NCBI GenBank assembly: GCA_963590415.1
Contig: CAVAPB010000020.1
Location: 1 to 41,477, forward strand
DNA from: Fimenecus sp963590415
GTDB lineage: Bacteria; Bacillota; Clostridia; Oscillospirales; Acutalibacteraceae
Direction of reading: 5' to 3'
DNA length: 41,477 bases
The translations under genes and the position numbers were made by a program. A model generated the notes under the pieces. The model made no database searches. It had not been told where the DNA came from and saw only the letters and a program-made list of their open reading frames with translations. Within the stretch, counting starts at the first letter, position 1. Each line of letters opens with the position of its first letter. Shown one piece after another: positions 14,350 through 22,285 of this stretch.

Positions 14350-15438
14350 TTATTTTTCCAAAACAGCCGTAATTTCGTTGTACCCGTCCTCACTGTATTG
14401 ATAGGTGAGGGCTTTTGAGGCGTGCTCAGCCAATTTCATGGAAATTTCATCCATGGTCAAAAGAGGATTTACCTGAGGCGCCTTCCAACGGAAATGTATT
14501 TCGCAGATGCCCTTCTTTTCCGAATATTCCAAGCGGAAATCCAATTCGGTATCGTCGTCGATAACAGGATAAATAGCCTGAGTATAAATTTCCTCCATTA
14601 TCGACTCGATATGAAGAACAAGCTTCGGAGTAAGCAACTTTTTCAATGCGAAGGCGTTGATTTCACTTATCATACCGAGATAATCGAACTTGTTGCGTAC
14701 AAAGGTCTTATGAATGCCGTCAAGTCCGTTTATAAAACGGCGTGTAAGCTCCTTTTGAGGGTTGTTGAATATCTGCTCCGGAGTTCCGTCCTCGTAAATT
14801 GTACCCTGATCCATATAAAAAATTCTTGTAGAAACGGTTTTTGCAAGCCACATTTCGTGGGTAACAATCAGCATTGTCATACCTTCCTGCGCAAGCCTTT
14901 TTATTACCGAAAGCACCTCAGCAACCATTGTGGGGTCGAGCGCCGAGGTAGGCTCGTCGAAAAGTATGATTTCGGGGTCCATAGCCAAGGTTCTTGCTAT
15001 GGCTACACGCTGCTTCTGTCCGCCGGAAAGCTCATCGGGGTAGTTCAGCTCTTTTTCAGCCAAGCCCATCGTCCTTAAAAGCTTCATTGCCCGTTCATAC
15101 GCTTCCTGCTTTGACAGACCCAAAACCTTCATCGGCGCATACATAATGTTTTCAACCACATTCATATGATTGTAAAGGTTGAAGCTTTGGAACACCATTC
15201 CCATCTTTTGCCTTAATTTGTTCAGCTGACAGTCCTTGGAGCCTATGTCCTCGCCGTCAATCAGAACGGTGCCCGAGGTGGGCTCTTCCAAGCGGTTAAT
15301 ACAGCGCAAAAAGGTTGATTTGCCGGTTCCCGAAGGTCCGATGATTGATATAACCTCGCCCTTGTTGACGGTTACGCTGACATCCTTGAGCGGCGTGGCG
15401 TTTTCGTATTCTTTTCTCAAATGCTCAATGGTAATCAT
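14350..15438 (-). CDS. Polar amino acid ABC transporter ATPase (GlnQ-type) with unusual C-terminal domain
   Basis: The first 240 residues are a standard GlnQ/HisP-type ATPase: Walker A GPSGTGKS, Q-loop MVFQSFNLY, signature LSGGQKQRVAIART, Walker B IILFDEPTSALD and switch LIVTHEM. The protein is 362 residues, about 120 longer than GlnQ. By eye the tail resembles an RsbW-like HATPase domain that has lost its nucleotide boxes. It has a helix with EEIYTQAI, then strands, FRWKAPQVNPL where the G1 box would be, and an end segment ALTYQYSEDGYNEITAVLEK like the last strands of that fold. The gene starts with ATGA overlapping the stop of the permease gene upstream. It powers the fused binding-protein/permease. 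Confidence 0.9.
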   Translation of the reverse strand: MITIEHLRKEYENATPLKDVSVTVNKGEVISIIGPSGTGKSTFLRCINRLEEPTSGTVLIDGEDIGSKDCQLNKLRQKMGMVFQSFNLYNHMNVVENIMYAPMKVLGLSKQEAYERAMKLLRTMGLAEKELNYPDELSGGQKQRVAIARTLAMDPEIILFDEPTSALDPTMVAEVLSVIKRLAQEGMTMLIVTHEMWLAKTVSTRIFYMDQGTIYEDGTPEQIFNNPQKELTRRFINGLDGIHKTFVRNKFDYLGMISEINAFALKKLLTPKLVLHIESIMEEIYTQAIYPVIDDDTELDFRLEYSEKKGICEIHFRWKAPQVNPLLTMDEISMKLAEHASKALTYQYSEDGYNEITAVLEK

Positions 15439-17045
15439 TTCTCGGCACCTCCCTGCTGATTTTCCGTTCCCGTCATTACGGGTCTGCGCTTAGGCATAAG
15501 CTTTTTGCGGATTGTATTCATAACGGAAAGTAAAATACAAGCGATTGCAAAATAAATGACAGCTATGGTTAAAAGCGGAACAATCGCCTCGTATGTATTG
15601 CTTCGTATGATGTCTCCGACCTTCGTCAGGTCGTTGATGGCTATATATCCCACAACTGCCGTTCCCTTCATCAGGCTGATTAAATTGCTGAAATATCCCG
15701 GCAGCATGGTGCGTATTGCCTGCGGAAGAATAATTCCGAAAAATGTTTGCTTTTTGGTTAATCCGGTTGTCAAAGCGGCTTCCCATTGACCCTTGTCAAT
15801 GCTCTGAATACCGCCCTTGAACAGCTGCGCCATATATGCCCCGAATATCAAGCCGAAGCCGAGTATCGCGACAAGTACATTGGAAACCTTGGTCTTTCCG
15901 AAAATTACATAATACAAAATCATCAGAATAACAACTACGGGAAGACCCTGCATCAATTTTGAATAAACCTCGGAAACACCGTTTAGGAATTTGGATTTCG
16001 ACATTGACATAGCGCAAAATGCCGCGCCGAAAATGTTCGCAAGCATAAATCCGAAAACGGTGATGATAAGCGTTACAGCCAAGCCGTCGAGAACGGATTT
16101 CCACCTGTCCTCGTCAACAAGGGTACGCTGAACGCTTCTTACTATTCCGCTTTGCGAGCCGCTTTCGTCCTGTGAAGAGGAGTCATCGGCAGTAACAAGA
16201 GAGGAAAGCGTGAAGTCGTCTGCATTGACAATGGGAACGAATTTTTGCGTGTAGTAAAAATCCGAGAAGTCTACGCTTGCTCCGCGCTCGGGAGTCCACG
16301 AAATCTGGCATGCGGCAAGGTCGTACTGCCCGCTTGCAATTCCGCTTAAAATTCCGGCGAAATCGACATCCTCAATTTTAAGACCGTAGCCGTATTCCTT
16401 ACAAAATCCTGCTATTATATCAATTTCATATCCTACGGGGCTGCCGTTAAGCTTAAACGAAAACGGCTTTAATGTGGAGGTAGTGCCCAATGTCAGCACG
16501 CCTTTTTCTCCGCTCGTCGGGATGTCAACAGGCTCCCAATCCTTGGGCGTGAGCCAATAATCCTGCTTTTCTTGAAGCTCTCCCGAAGCCTTGAGCTTGG
16601 CGATATATTCGTTAAGCTCTTCACGGACGGAGTCGTTTTTTCCGGACTTTGCAAAGACCGTACCGATATCGTAAACGGCAAAAGCGGCGTCAAGATATCC
16701 GAAGCCCTTGTATTGTTGAACAAGGGTGTAATAGCTGACTGTGGGAAGAGCCGCAAAATCGACCTTTTTTGTTTCCAATGCCAACGCAACATCGGTGATA
16801 CTGTTAAAGTACTGAATATTCGCGTCGGGTACCTTTGACCAAATTATTTTATCCTGAGGTGTTCCTGTCATTACGCCTGCTGTTTTTCCGGCAAGAGCAG
16901 CCCAGACCTCCTCTTCCGCTTCGGATGAGGTAACCGTTTCTGTCGAGGCTGTTGCTTCCTCAGCAAAACAGGGTATGTTCAGGAATAATGCCGCAAGCAT
17001 AATTATGCAGCATAATTGAATAAAAATACTTTTCTTTTTATTCAT
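15435..17045 (-). CDS. Fused substrate-binding/permease subunit of a polar amino acid ABC transporter, lobes in permuted order
   Basis: Protein of 536 residues. A signal peptide at 1-28 is followed by a region (about 46-165) that looks like lobe II of an SBP_bac_3 protein: ALAGKTAGVMTGTPQDKI, then DVALALETKKVDFAAL and LKASGELQEKQDYWL. Only afterwards (about 181-272) comes lobe I: GVLTLGTTSTLKPFSF, VGYEIDIIAGFCKEYGY, ISWTPERGASVDFSDFYY. A Ser/Asp-rich linker (275-300) leads to a HisM/GlnP-type permease (about 318-520) with the EAALTTGLTKKQTFFGIILPQA coupling motif. AAGGAGG precedes ATG 17045. It overlaps the ATPase gene by four bases. Amino acid uptake is inferred; the ligand is unknown. Confidence 0.9.
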   Translation of the reverse strand: MNKKKSIFIQLCCIIMLAALFLNIPCFAEEATASTETVTSSEAEEEVWAALAGKTAGVMTGTPQDKIIWSKVPDANIQYFNSITDVALALETKKVDFAALPTVSYYTLVQQYKGFGYLDAAFAVYDIGTVFAKSGKNDSVREELNEYIAKLKASGELQEKQDYWLTPKDWEPVDIPTSGEKGVLTLGTTSTLKPFSFKLNGSPVGYEIDIIAGFCKEYGYGLKIEDVDFAGILSGIASGQYDLAACQISWTPERGASVDFSDFYYTQKFVPIVNADDFTLSSLVTADDSSSQDESGSQSGIVRSVQRTLVDEDRWKSVLDGLAVTLIITVFGFMLANIFGAAFCAMSMSKSKFLNGVSEVYSKLMQGLPVVVILMILYYVIFGKTKVSNVLVAILGFGLIFGAYMAQLFKGGIQSIDKGQWEAALTTGLTKKQTFFGIILPQAIRTMLPGYFSNLISLMKGTAVVGYIAINDLTKVGDIIRSNTYEAIVPLLTIAVIYFAIACILLSVMNTIRKKLMPKRRPVMTGTENQQGGAEK

Positions 17046-17075
17046 AAAAATCCTCCTTGCAATACTTTTCTAATT

Positions 17076-17104
17076 ATTTTAGCACCGCAGCGCAACAGAT
17101 ACAA
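17076..17104 (-). promoter_or_regulatory. Probable promoter of the amino acid ABC transporter operon
   Basis: On the minus strand TTGTAT (17099-17104), a 17-bp spacer and TAAAAT (17076-17081), about 30 bases before the start of the fused permease gene. Confidence 0.55.
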
Positions 17105-17147
17105 CAATTTTTTCTTAAATAAGCAAAGAAAATTTCAATTATACAAG

Positions 17148-17176
17148 TTGAAATCCTTTTATACATATGCTATACT
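17148..17176 (+). promoter_or_regulatory. Probable promoter of the partner-switch operon
   Basis: TTGAAA (17148-17153), a 17-bp spacer and TATACT (17171-17176), a housekeeping-type promoter. A small hairpin CCCTTG/CAAGGG (17193-17210) lies in the short leader. I see no alternative-sigma-type promoter motif. Confidence 0.65.
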
Positions 17177-17241
17177 ACCAAATGACGGATTTCCCTTGAT
17201 TGAACAAGGGTTTGACAATTTATTTGATTAGGGATTAAAGA

Positions 17242-18012
17242 ATGGATTATATCAAATTCGGCAACGGAAAAGAGAGCTTCGTAATTCTTCCCGGGCTGTC
17301 AATACACAGCATTATGCGGTATGCGGACGCCGTTGAGAAAGCCTACGGCTGCTTTTCCGATAAATATACCGTGTATGTCTTTGACAGGGCAAAAAACATA
17401 GACGACGGTTATACAATAAAAAATATGGCTGATGACACCGCTCGGAAAATGAAGGAGCTGGGGATAGAAAGCGCAGATATATTCGGAGCCTCGCAGGGCG
17501 GTATGATTGCGTTGTATCTTGCGATTGACCATCCCGATGTCGTGAACAAAATGATTCTTGCTTCAACTCTTGCAAGGTCTAACGAAATCTTTGCCGAGGT
17601 TCTTGACGAATGGATTGACCTTGCGGAGAAAAGAATGGAATATGAGCTTGTTTCAAGCTTTGTCGAAAAGGTCTATTCGGAAAACACATTGAGTACTTAC
17701 GGCAAAACGCTTATCTCGTCCGAACTTGGAATTACGGACGGTGAGTATCGCAGATTTCTGATTCTGGCTCGGGCGTGCAGAGAATATGATTGCAGCGGCG
17801 AGCTTTCCCTTGTGAAGTGCCCGACCTTTGTCATCGGCAGCGAGGGCGACCGCGTCGCAACGGCACAGGCATCTAACGAAATTGCCCGTGCGCTCGGCTG
17901 CAAGAAATATATTTATGATAAAAGCTTCGGTCATGCGGTGTATGACGAAGCACCGGATTATAAGAAGCGTTGTCTGAATTTTTTGAATGAAGGAGATGAT
18001 CTACCGTGCTGA
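17242..18012 (+). CDS. Alpha/beta hydrolase (possible RsbQ-like partner of the phosphatase)
   Basis: Protein of 256 residues with the alpha/beta-hydrolase fold marks: oxyanion region FVILPGLSIH at about 13-22, nucleophile elbow FGASQGGM near 96-103 (G-x-S-x-G), an acid near GSEGDRVA, and the catalytic His in FGHAVYDE close to the end. A lid-like segment lies between. It has no signal peptide. Its last bases overlap the start of the PP2C phosphatase gene. In Bacillus subtilis the hydrolase RsbQ is encoded next to the phosphatase RsbP and is needed for its activation. The same arrangement here suggests, but does not prove, an RsbQ-like role in making or sensing a small hydrophobic signal. An ordinary esterase remains possible. 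Confidence 0.85.
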   Translation: MDYIKFGNGKESFVILPGLSIHSIMRYADAVEKAYGCFSDKYTVYVFDRAKNIDDGYTIKNMADDTARKMKELGIESADIFGASQGGMIALYLAIDHPDVVNKMILASTLARSNEIFAEVLDEWIDLAEKRMEYELVSSFVEKVYSENTLSTYGKTLISSELGITDGEYRRFLILARACREYDCSGELSLVKCPTFVIGSEGDRVATAQASNEIARALGCKKYIYDKSFGHAVYDEAPDYKKRCLNFLNEGDDLPC

Positions 18013-20435
18013 ATTTGACAATAGCCACGGTTTTTCCGGCAATATTGACCGCATTGTTTTTATTGCTGGGGAAAAGCAGTAAAATTAAAAGTATGCCGTA
18101 TTCGGCAAAACAGATTATAATCGGTATTGTGTTCGGCTTGTATGCCGTATGCTGTACGGAATTCGGTGTTGACATCGGCGGCGCGGTAATAAATGTTCGT
18201 GATGCGGCTCCGCTTGTTGCCGGATTCGCTTTCGGCGGACCCGCAGGCATAATCGCAGGTCTTATCGGCGGCGTCGAAAGATGGTTCAGTGTATATTGGG
18301 GCGGCGGAGAGGTTACAAGGCTTGCCTGCTCGCTTGCGACGGTTATTGCCGGCTTTACAGCTGCAAATCTCCGTAAAATTATGTTCAATAACAAAAGACC
18401 GTCCGCCGGATTTGCGATTTCGATAGCCTACGGTACGGAAATTCTTCATATGCTTCTTGTTCTGCTGACAAATATGAAGAATATAAGCGCCGCATTTGCG
18501 TTTGTTCAAAGATGTACGGTGCCGATGGTTCTCTGCACCTCAATTGCAACGGGACTTGCGATAGCTTTAACGGGAAAAATCAGCTTCAAGTTTGAAAAGC
18601 CGAGAAAAATTGTAAGCAGCTTTCTTGACGCACTGTTTGTTTGCGTTTTAATACTGTTTATTATTACGGGTTATATAACTTATGTAATTAACACGACAAT
18701 TACCAAAACCGAAGCTCAATCGCTTTTGTCGAGTAATCTGTCCGATGCTGTAAAGGAAATTGAAAATCAGGGCATAACCGACAGGCTCAGTCATTGGAGA
18801 ATCGGTCAATCCGGCGGAGTAATTGTTTGCAACGGCAACGGAGAATTTGTCTTTGCAAGCAACAACGATGAAATAGAAAATTATGATGAATGCGTGAACA
18901 TCCTTCGCAATAATGACTTTGATGAAAACAAGATGTATCAAACGACCTTCAACGGCGAAAAGATGTACTGCGAATACCATTATGTCGGAGATTATACCGT
19001 TTTTGCGTATATGCCGTCCGACGAGGCTGACCTTTCGAGAAATGTTACGCTTTATATGATACTGTTTATGGAGAGCCTGATATACATCACGGTTTTCTGC
19101 CTTGTTTATCAGATTATAAGAATAAAATTCATAGAAAAAATCGAGAACATAAATGAGGGACTCAACAAAATCGTTCAGGGCAATCTGGATACAAAGCTCG
19201 ATGTGAGAAGCAGCTATGAATTTTCCAATCTTTCCGATGACATAAACTCGACGGTGGACACGCTCAAGGATTATATCTCCGACGCGGAAAACCGTATTGA
19301 GCAGGAACTTAAGCTCTCAAGGCAGATTCAGAAATCAGCCGTTCCGTTTATTTTCCCGCCGTTCCCGAAGCGTGACGATTTTGATGTGTATGCTCTTATG
19401 AATACCGCAAAGGAGGTCGGCGGCGACTTCTATGATTTCTATTTTACCGATACCAAGCATTTTGCGTTCTTAATTGCGGATGTATCGGGTAAGGGTATTC
19501 CGGCGGCAATGTTTATGATGGCAAGCAAAACGCTTATCAAGAGCCTTGCGGAAAGCGGAAAGCCCGTTGACATCGTGTTTAACGAAACGAACGCAAAGCT
19601 TTGCAGAAGCAACGATGCAGGTATGTTCGTTACTGCGTGGATGGGCGTTCTCAACCTTGAAACGGGACATTTGGCTTTCGCAAACGCAGGTCATAATCCT
19701 CCGCTTGTGTGCAGGAAAAACGGCAAATTTGAATATATGAAAACAAAGCCGAATTTCATACTTGCCGGAATGGATTCCACCGTTTATCAGAAGAATGAGC
19801 TGTGGCTCAATCCGGGAGACGAAATATATTTGTACACCGACGGAGTTACGGAGGCTAACGATGTCAACGGTAAGCTCTTCGGAGAGAACCGCTTGCTTAA
19901 AAGCATGCAAAATCTTAACGGGGAGTCGCCTGCGGTTATATGCAAGCAGATTGAAAAGGATGTCGGCTTGTTTGCAAAGGACGCGGAACAGAGCGACGAC
20001 CTGACAATGCTGTCGTTCAGACTTAATTATATGAAAAGTCCGAACAGTATAACCGTTTATCCGGATTTGGATTCGCTCAGACGGGTTAACGAATATATCT
20101 ATAAAATTCTCGAGGAAATCAATGTCTCAAAAAGCGTCCTCAACAAGGTCAGCGTTATAATTGACGAGATTTATTCAAACATAGTCAACTACAGCAGCGC
20201 GACAAAGCTCAGAGTAAGCTATTCTCTTCAGAATGAACAGCTTATGCTGACATTTTCCGATAACGGAAAGCCATACGACCCGACAAAGACCGAGGAGCCC
20301 GATATGGAGCTTTCCGCAGAGGAACGGGTAATCGGCGGACTCGGCATATTTATGGTGAAAAAGATGTCTACATCTATCGATTATAAATATGAGAACAATG
20401 AAAACAACCTGAAAATCACTGTTGATTTGAAGTAG
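18006..20435 (+). CDS. Membrane sensor with PP2C/SpoIIE phosphatase and RsbW-like kinase domains
   Basis: Protein of 809 residues. Residues 1-190 are a LytS/YhcK-type multi-helix receptor (NVRDAAPLVAGFAFGGPAG, GLIGGVERWF). A membrane helix at about 205-228, an extracytoplasmic region to 340 and another helix at 347-372 precede a HAMP-like linker (375-430). The PP2C/SpoIIE domain (about 440-675) has VGGDFYDF, IADVSGKGIPAAM, NAGHNPPL, YTDGVTEA and QSDDLTML with the metal-binding Asp residues intact. The end (690-809) is an RsbW-like HATPase: IDEIYSNIVNY, FSDNGKPYDPT, GGLGIFMVKKM. Phosphatase and opposing kinase of a partner switch are thus in one chain. The GTG start at 18006 overlaps the hydrolase gene, with GAAGGAGAT upstream. 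The likely substrate is the STAS domain encoded two genes on. Confidence 0.93.
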   Translation: MLNLTIATVFPAILTALFLLLGKSSKIKSMPYSAKQIIIGIVFGLYAVCCTEFGVDIGGAVINVRDAAPLVAGFAFGGPAGIIAGLIGGVERWFSVYWGGGEVTRLACSLATVIAGFTAANLRKIMFNNKRPSAGFAISIAYGTEILHMLLVLLTNMKNISAAFAFVQRCTVPMVLCTSIATGLAIALTGKISFKFEKPRKIVSSFLDALFVCVLILFIITGYITYVINTTITKTEAQSLLSSNLSDAVKEIENQGITDRLSHWRIGQSGGVIVCNGNGEFVFASNNDEIENYDECVNILRNNDFDENKMYQTTFNGEKMYCEYHYVGDYTVFAYMPSDEADLSRNVTLYMILFMESLIYITVFCLVYQIIRIKFIEKIENINEGLNKIVQGNLDTKLDVRSSYEFSNLSDDINSTVDTLKDYISDAENRIEQELKLSRQIQKSAVPFIFPPFPKRDDFDVYALMNTAKEVGGDFYDFYFTDTKHFAFLIADVSGKGIPAAMFMMASKTLIKSLAESGKPVDIVFNETNAKLCRSNDAGMFVTAWMGVLNLETGHLAFANAGHNPPLVCRKNGKFEYMKTKPNFILAGMDSTVYQKNELWLNPGDEIYLYTDGVTEANDVNGKLFGENRLLKSMQNLNGESPAVICKQIEKDVGLFAKDAEQSDDLTMLSFRLNYMKSPNSITVYPDLDSLRRVNEYIYKILEEINVSKSVLNKVSVIIDEIYSNIVNYSSATKLRVSYSLQNEQLMLTFSDNGKPYDPTKTEEPDMELSAEERVIGGLGIFMVKKMSTSIDYKYENNENNLKITVDLK

Positions 20436-20450
20436 AACGGAGTTGATACT

Positions 20451-20975
20451 TTGTATAATAAGGCTCTGGTTTATGCGATAGAGGCGCATAAGAACCAAAA
20501 AAGGAAGGATGATAAGCCGTATATATATCATCCCGTTTCGGTTGCCATAGAGCTTGCCGAAAACGGTGCGAACGACGACCTTATCAGCGCCGGACTGCTG
20601 CATGACACCATCGAGGATACGACCGTGTCGTACGATGAGCTTCGCGAGGAATTCGGCGAGAACATTGCAAATTTGGTTTTGAGCGATACCGAGGACAAAA
20701 AATTGTCATGGGACGAACGGAAAAAGGCGACGATTGAATTTTTGAGAGCCACCGATAACCGTGATGTCAAAATGCTCGTTTGCGCAGATAAGCTTTCCAA
20801 CGCAAAGGATATAAAAAGCTCAATCGAAAAAAACGGCGACGCCGTCTGGTCAATATTCAGATGCGGCAAGGATAAGCAAAAATGGCTTTATACGGAGCTT
20901 GTCGACGCATTGAAATCATTGGAGGATTTGCCGATGTATCAGGAGCTTAAACAACTTGTAACAGAAATTTTTTGA
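20451..20975 (+). CDS. Single-domain HD hydrolase of the (p)ppGpp hydrolase (RelA/SpoT HD, MESH1-like) family
   Basis: Protein of 174 residues. It has the hydrolase-domain motifs of RSH enzymes: YIYHPVSVA (metal His), GLLHDTIEDT (the HD pair and downstream ED) and VKMLVCADKLSNAKD (metal Asp, matching the RSH motif around ADRLHN). There is no synthetase, TGS or ACT domain, so it resembles a small alarmone hydrolase that would remove the 3' diphosphate of (p)ppGpp. Related HD enzymes can act on other nucleotides. The start is TTG 20451, preceded by CGGAG; no ATG fits. It lies 15 bases after the phosphatase gene and 17 before the STAS-kinase gene, clearly in the same operon. Confidence 0.88.
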   Translation: MYNKALVYAIEAHKNQKRKDDKPYIYHPVSVAIELAENGANDDLISAGLLHDTIEDTTVSYDELREEFGENIANLVLSDTEDKKLSWDERKKATIEFLRATDNRDVKMLVCADKLSNAKDIKSSIEKNGDAVWSIFRCGKDKQKWLYTELVDALKSLEDLPMYQELKQLVTEIF

Positions 20976-20992
20976 AAACAGGAGATATTTTT

Positions 20993-22162
20993 ATGAGCAC
21001 AAAAATTGAAATCAGAGACAATCTTACCTATGTGTATGTATCCGGCAGCATTACATCGGCAAACGCAGGCAGCTTTGAAGAAGCCATTGCCGACAAGCCC
21101 GGCGATACTGCGGGAATTATCATTGACGCAAGCGAGCTTGAGTTTATTTCATCGGCAGGACTTCGTGTAATTCTCGGCGCAAAAAAGAGATGTGCCGGAA
21201 AGCCGTTCAAGGTAATCGGGGTTAACAACGATGTCAAAAGCGTATTTGATGTTACGGGATTTTCCGAGATAATGGATATCGAGGGCAGTATGCGTCAGAT
21301 AAGCGTTGATGGCTGTGATATTATCGGAGCAGGTGCCTGCGGCGAATGCTACCGCTTGGACGATGAAACTATTGTTAAGCTGTATTATCCGCAAGTCGGA
21401 AATGCGGAAATCGAAGCGGAAAAGGCTTTTGCAAAAAAGGCGTTTGTTATGGGCGTTCCGACCGCTATTTCGTATGATATTGTCGAGTGCGACGGCAGAA
21501 CGGGCGTTATGTATGAGCTTATAAAGTCTAAAACTCTCGGTGAGCTTGTCAGAGAGGATTACGCTAATGTTGACAAATATGTCGATATGTATGTCGATAC
21601 CTGCAAAAAGGTCGGCTCAATCGTAACCGATGATCCCGAAATTCGCGATTTCAAAATCTCCAATTATGCCGACATAGATAATCTTACAACAATTTCCGAC
21701 CGTGAAAGAGAATACCTCTGTAAATTTTTGGACATGGTTCCGAACGGTAACAACTGTATCCACGGCGATTTGAACCTCAACAACATAATGGTTGAAAACA
21801 ACGAATGTCTGCTTATCGATATGGGCGAGCTCGGTCACGGAACGCCTTTGTTTGATATTTCGCGAATTGTTTTCTCAATGGAATACGCTAATACCGCACC
21901 CGGCGAGTTCAATTCATTCTATAAAATGTCAAGTGAGCAGGTAACGGAAATCTTCAACAAGTTTATGCTGAAATATTTCGGCGAGCCGTTTGATGAGGCT
22001 GCTAAAAAGGACGAAAGCTTAAAGTGGCTTTATCCTCTTGCTTGGTTCAGAAGCATAATGTCAATGCTGAAATCAGACAGATGGAGCGAGGAAAAAAGGA
22101 ATATGGCAAAGGATCTGCTGGACAATCATCTTATCCCGTTTGTTGACGAGCAGGCAAAATAA
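20993..22162 (+). CDS. STAS domain fused to an aminoglycoside-phosphotransferase-like kinase
   Basis: Protein of 389 residues. Residues 1-105 are a STAS (RsbV/SpoIIAA-type) domain with IIIDASELEFISSAGLRVIL; Ser54 is the residue that the family phosphorylates. Residues 110-389 are a kinase of the APH/choline-kinase type. A glycine-rich loop IIGAGACGECY and Lys129 in IVKLYY come first, then the catalytic IHGDLNLNNIM and LLIDMGELGHG (Asp of the metal motif). The STAS domain should be dephosphorylated by the PP2C domain and phosphorylated by the RsbW-like domain of the upstream protein. The kinase substrate is unknown. ATG 20993 follows AGGAG; an earlier TTG is not needed. It ends the operon, just before a terminator. 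Confidence 0.92.
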   Translation: MSTKIEIRDNLTYVYVSGSITSANAGSFEEAIADKPGDTAGIIIDASELEFISSAGLRVILGAKKRCAGKPFKVIGVNNDVKSVFDVTGFSEIMDIEGSMRQISVDGCDIIGAGACGECYRLDDETIVKLYYPQVGNAEIEAEKAFAKKAFVMGVPTAISYDIVECDGRTGVMYELIKSKTLGELVREDYANVDKYVDMYVDTCKKVGSIVTDDPEIRDFKISNYADIDNLTTISDREREYLCKFLDMVPNGNNCIHGDLNLNNIMVENNECLLIDMGELGHGTPLFDISRIVFSMEYANTAPGEFNSFYKMSSEQVTEIFNKFMLKYFGEPFDEAAKKDESLKWLYPLAWFRSIMSMLKSDRWSEEKRNMAKDLLDNHLIPFVDEQAK

Positions 22163-22196
22163 TTATAAGGCGTTGCAGATTATACAACAAAAACAC

Positions 22197-22234
22197 AGCC
22201 CTACCGGTGCAAAACACGCATCGGCAGGGCTTTT
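22197..22234 (+). terminator. Terminator of the partner-switch operon
   Basis: The stem AGCCCT-CCG-TGC (197-210) pairs with GCA-CGG-AGGGCT (218-231), each plus 22000, ending in TTTT about 35 bases after the STAS-kinase stop. Confidence 0.9.
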
Positions 22235-22285
22235 GTCAACGGAAAAGAAGTATAACATATATTTTCACAACAGTAATAAGATATA

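Noticed and set aside
14422..15078. Open frame of 218 codons antisense to the ABC ATPase
   Set aside because: It is opposite a gene with complete ABC motifs; the translated sequence has no family features.
20993..22162. An antibiotic resistance gene (aminoglycoside phosphotransferase)
   Set aside because: The kinase half has the fold, but the STAS fusion and the operon context point to signalling. The sequence does not look like known aminoglycoside enzymes.
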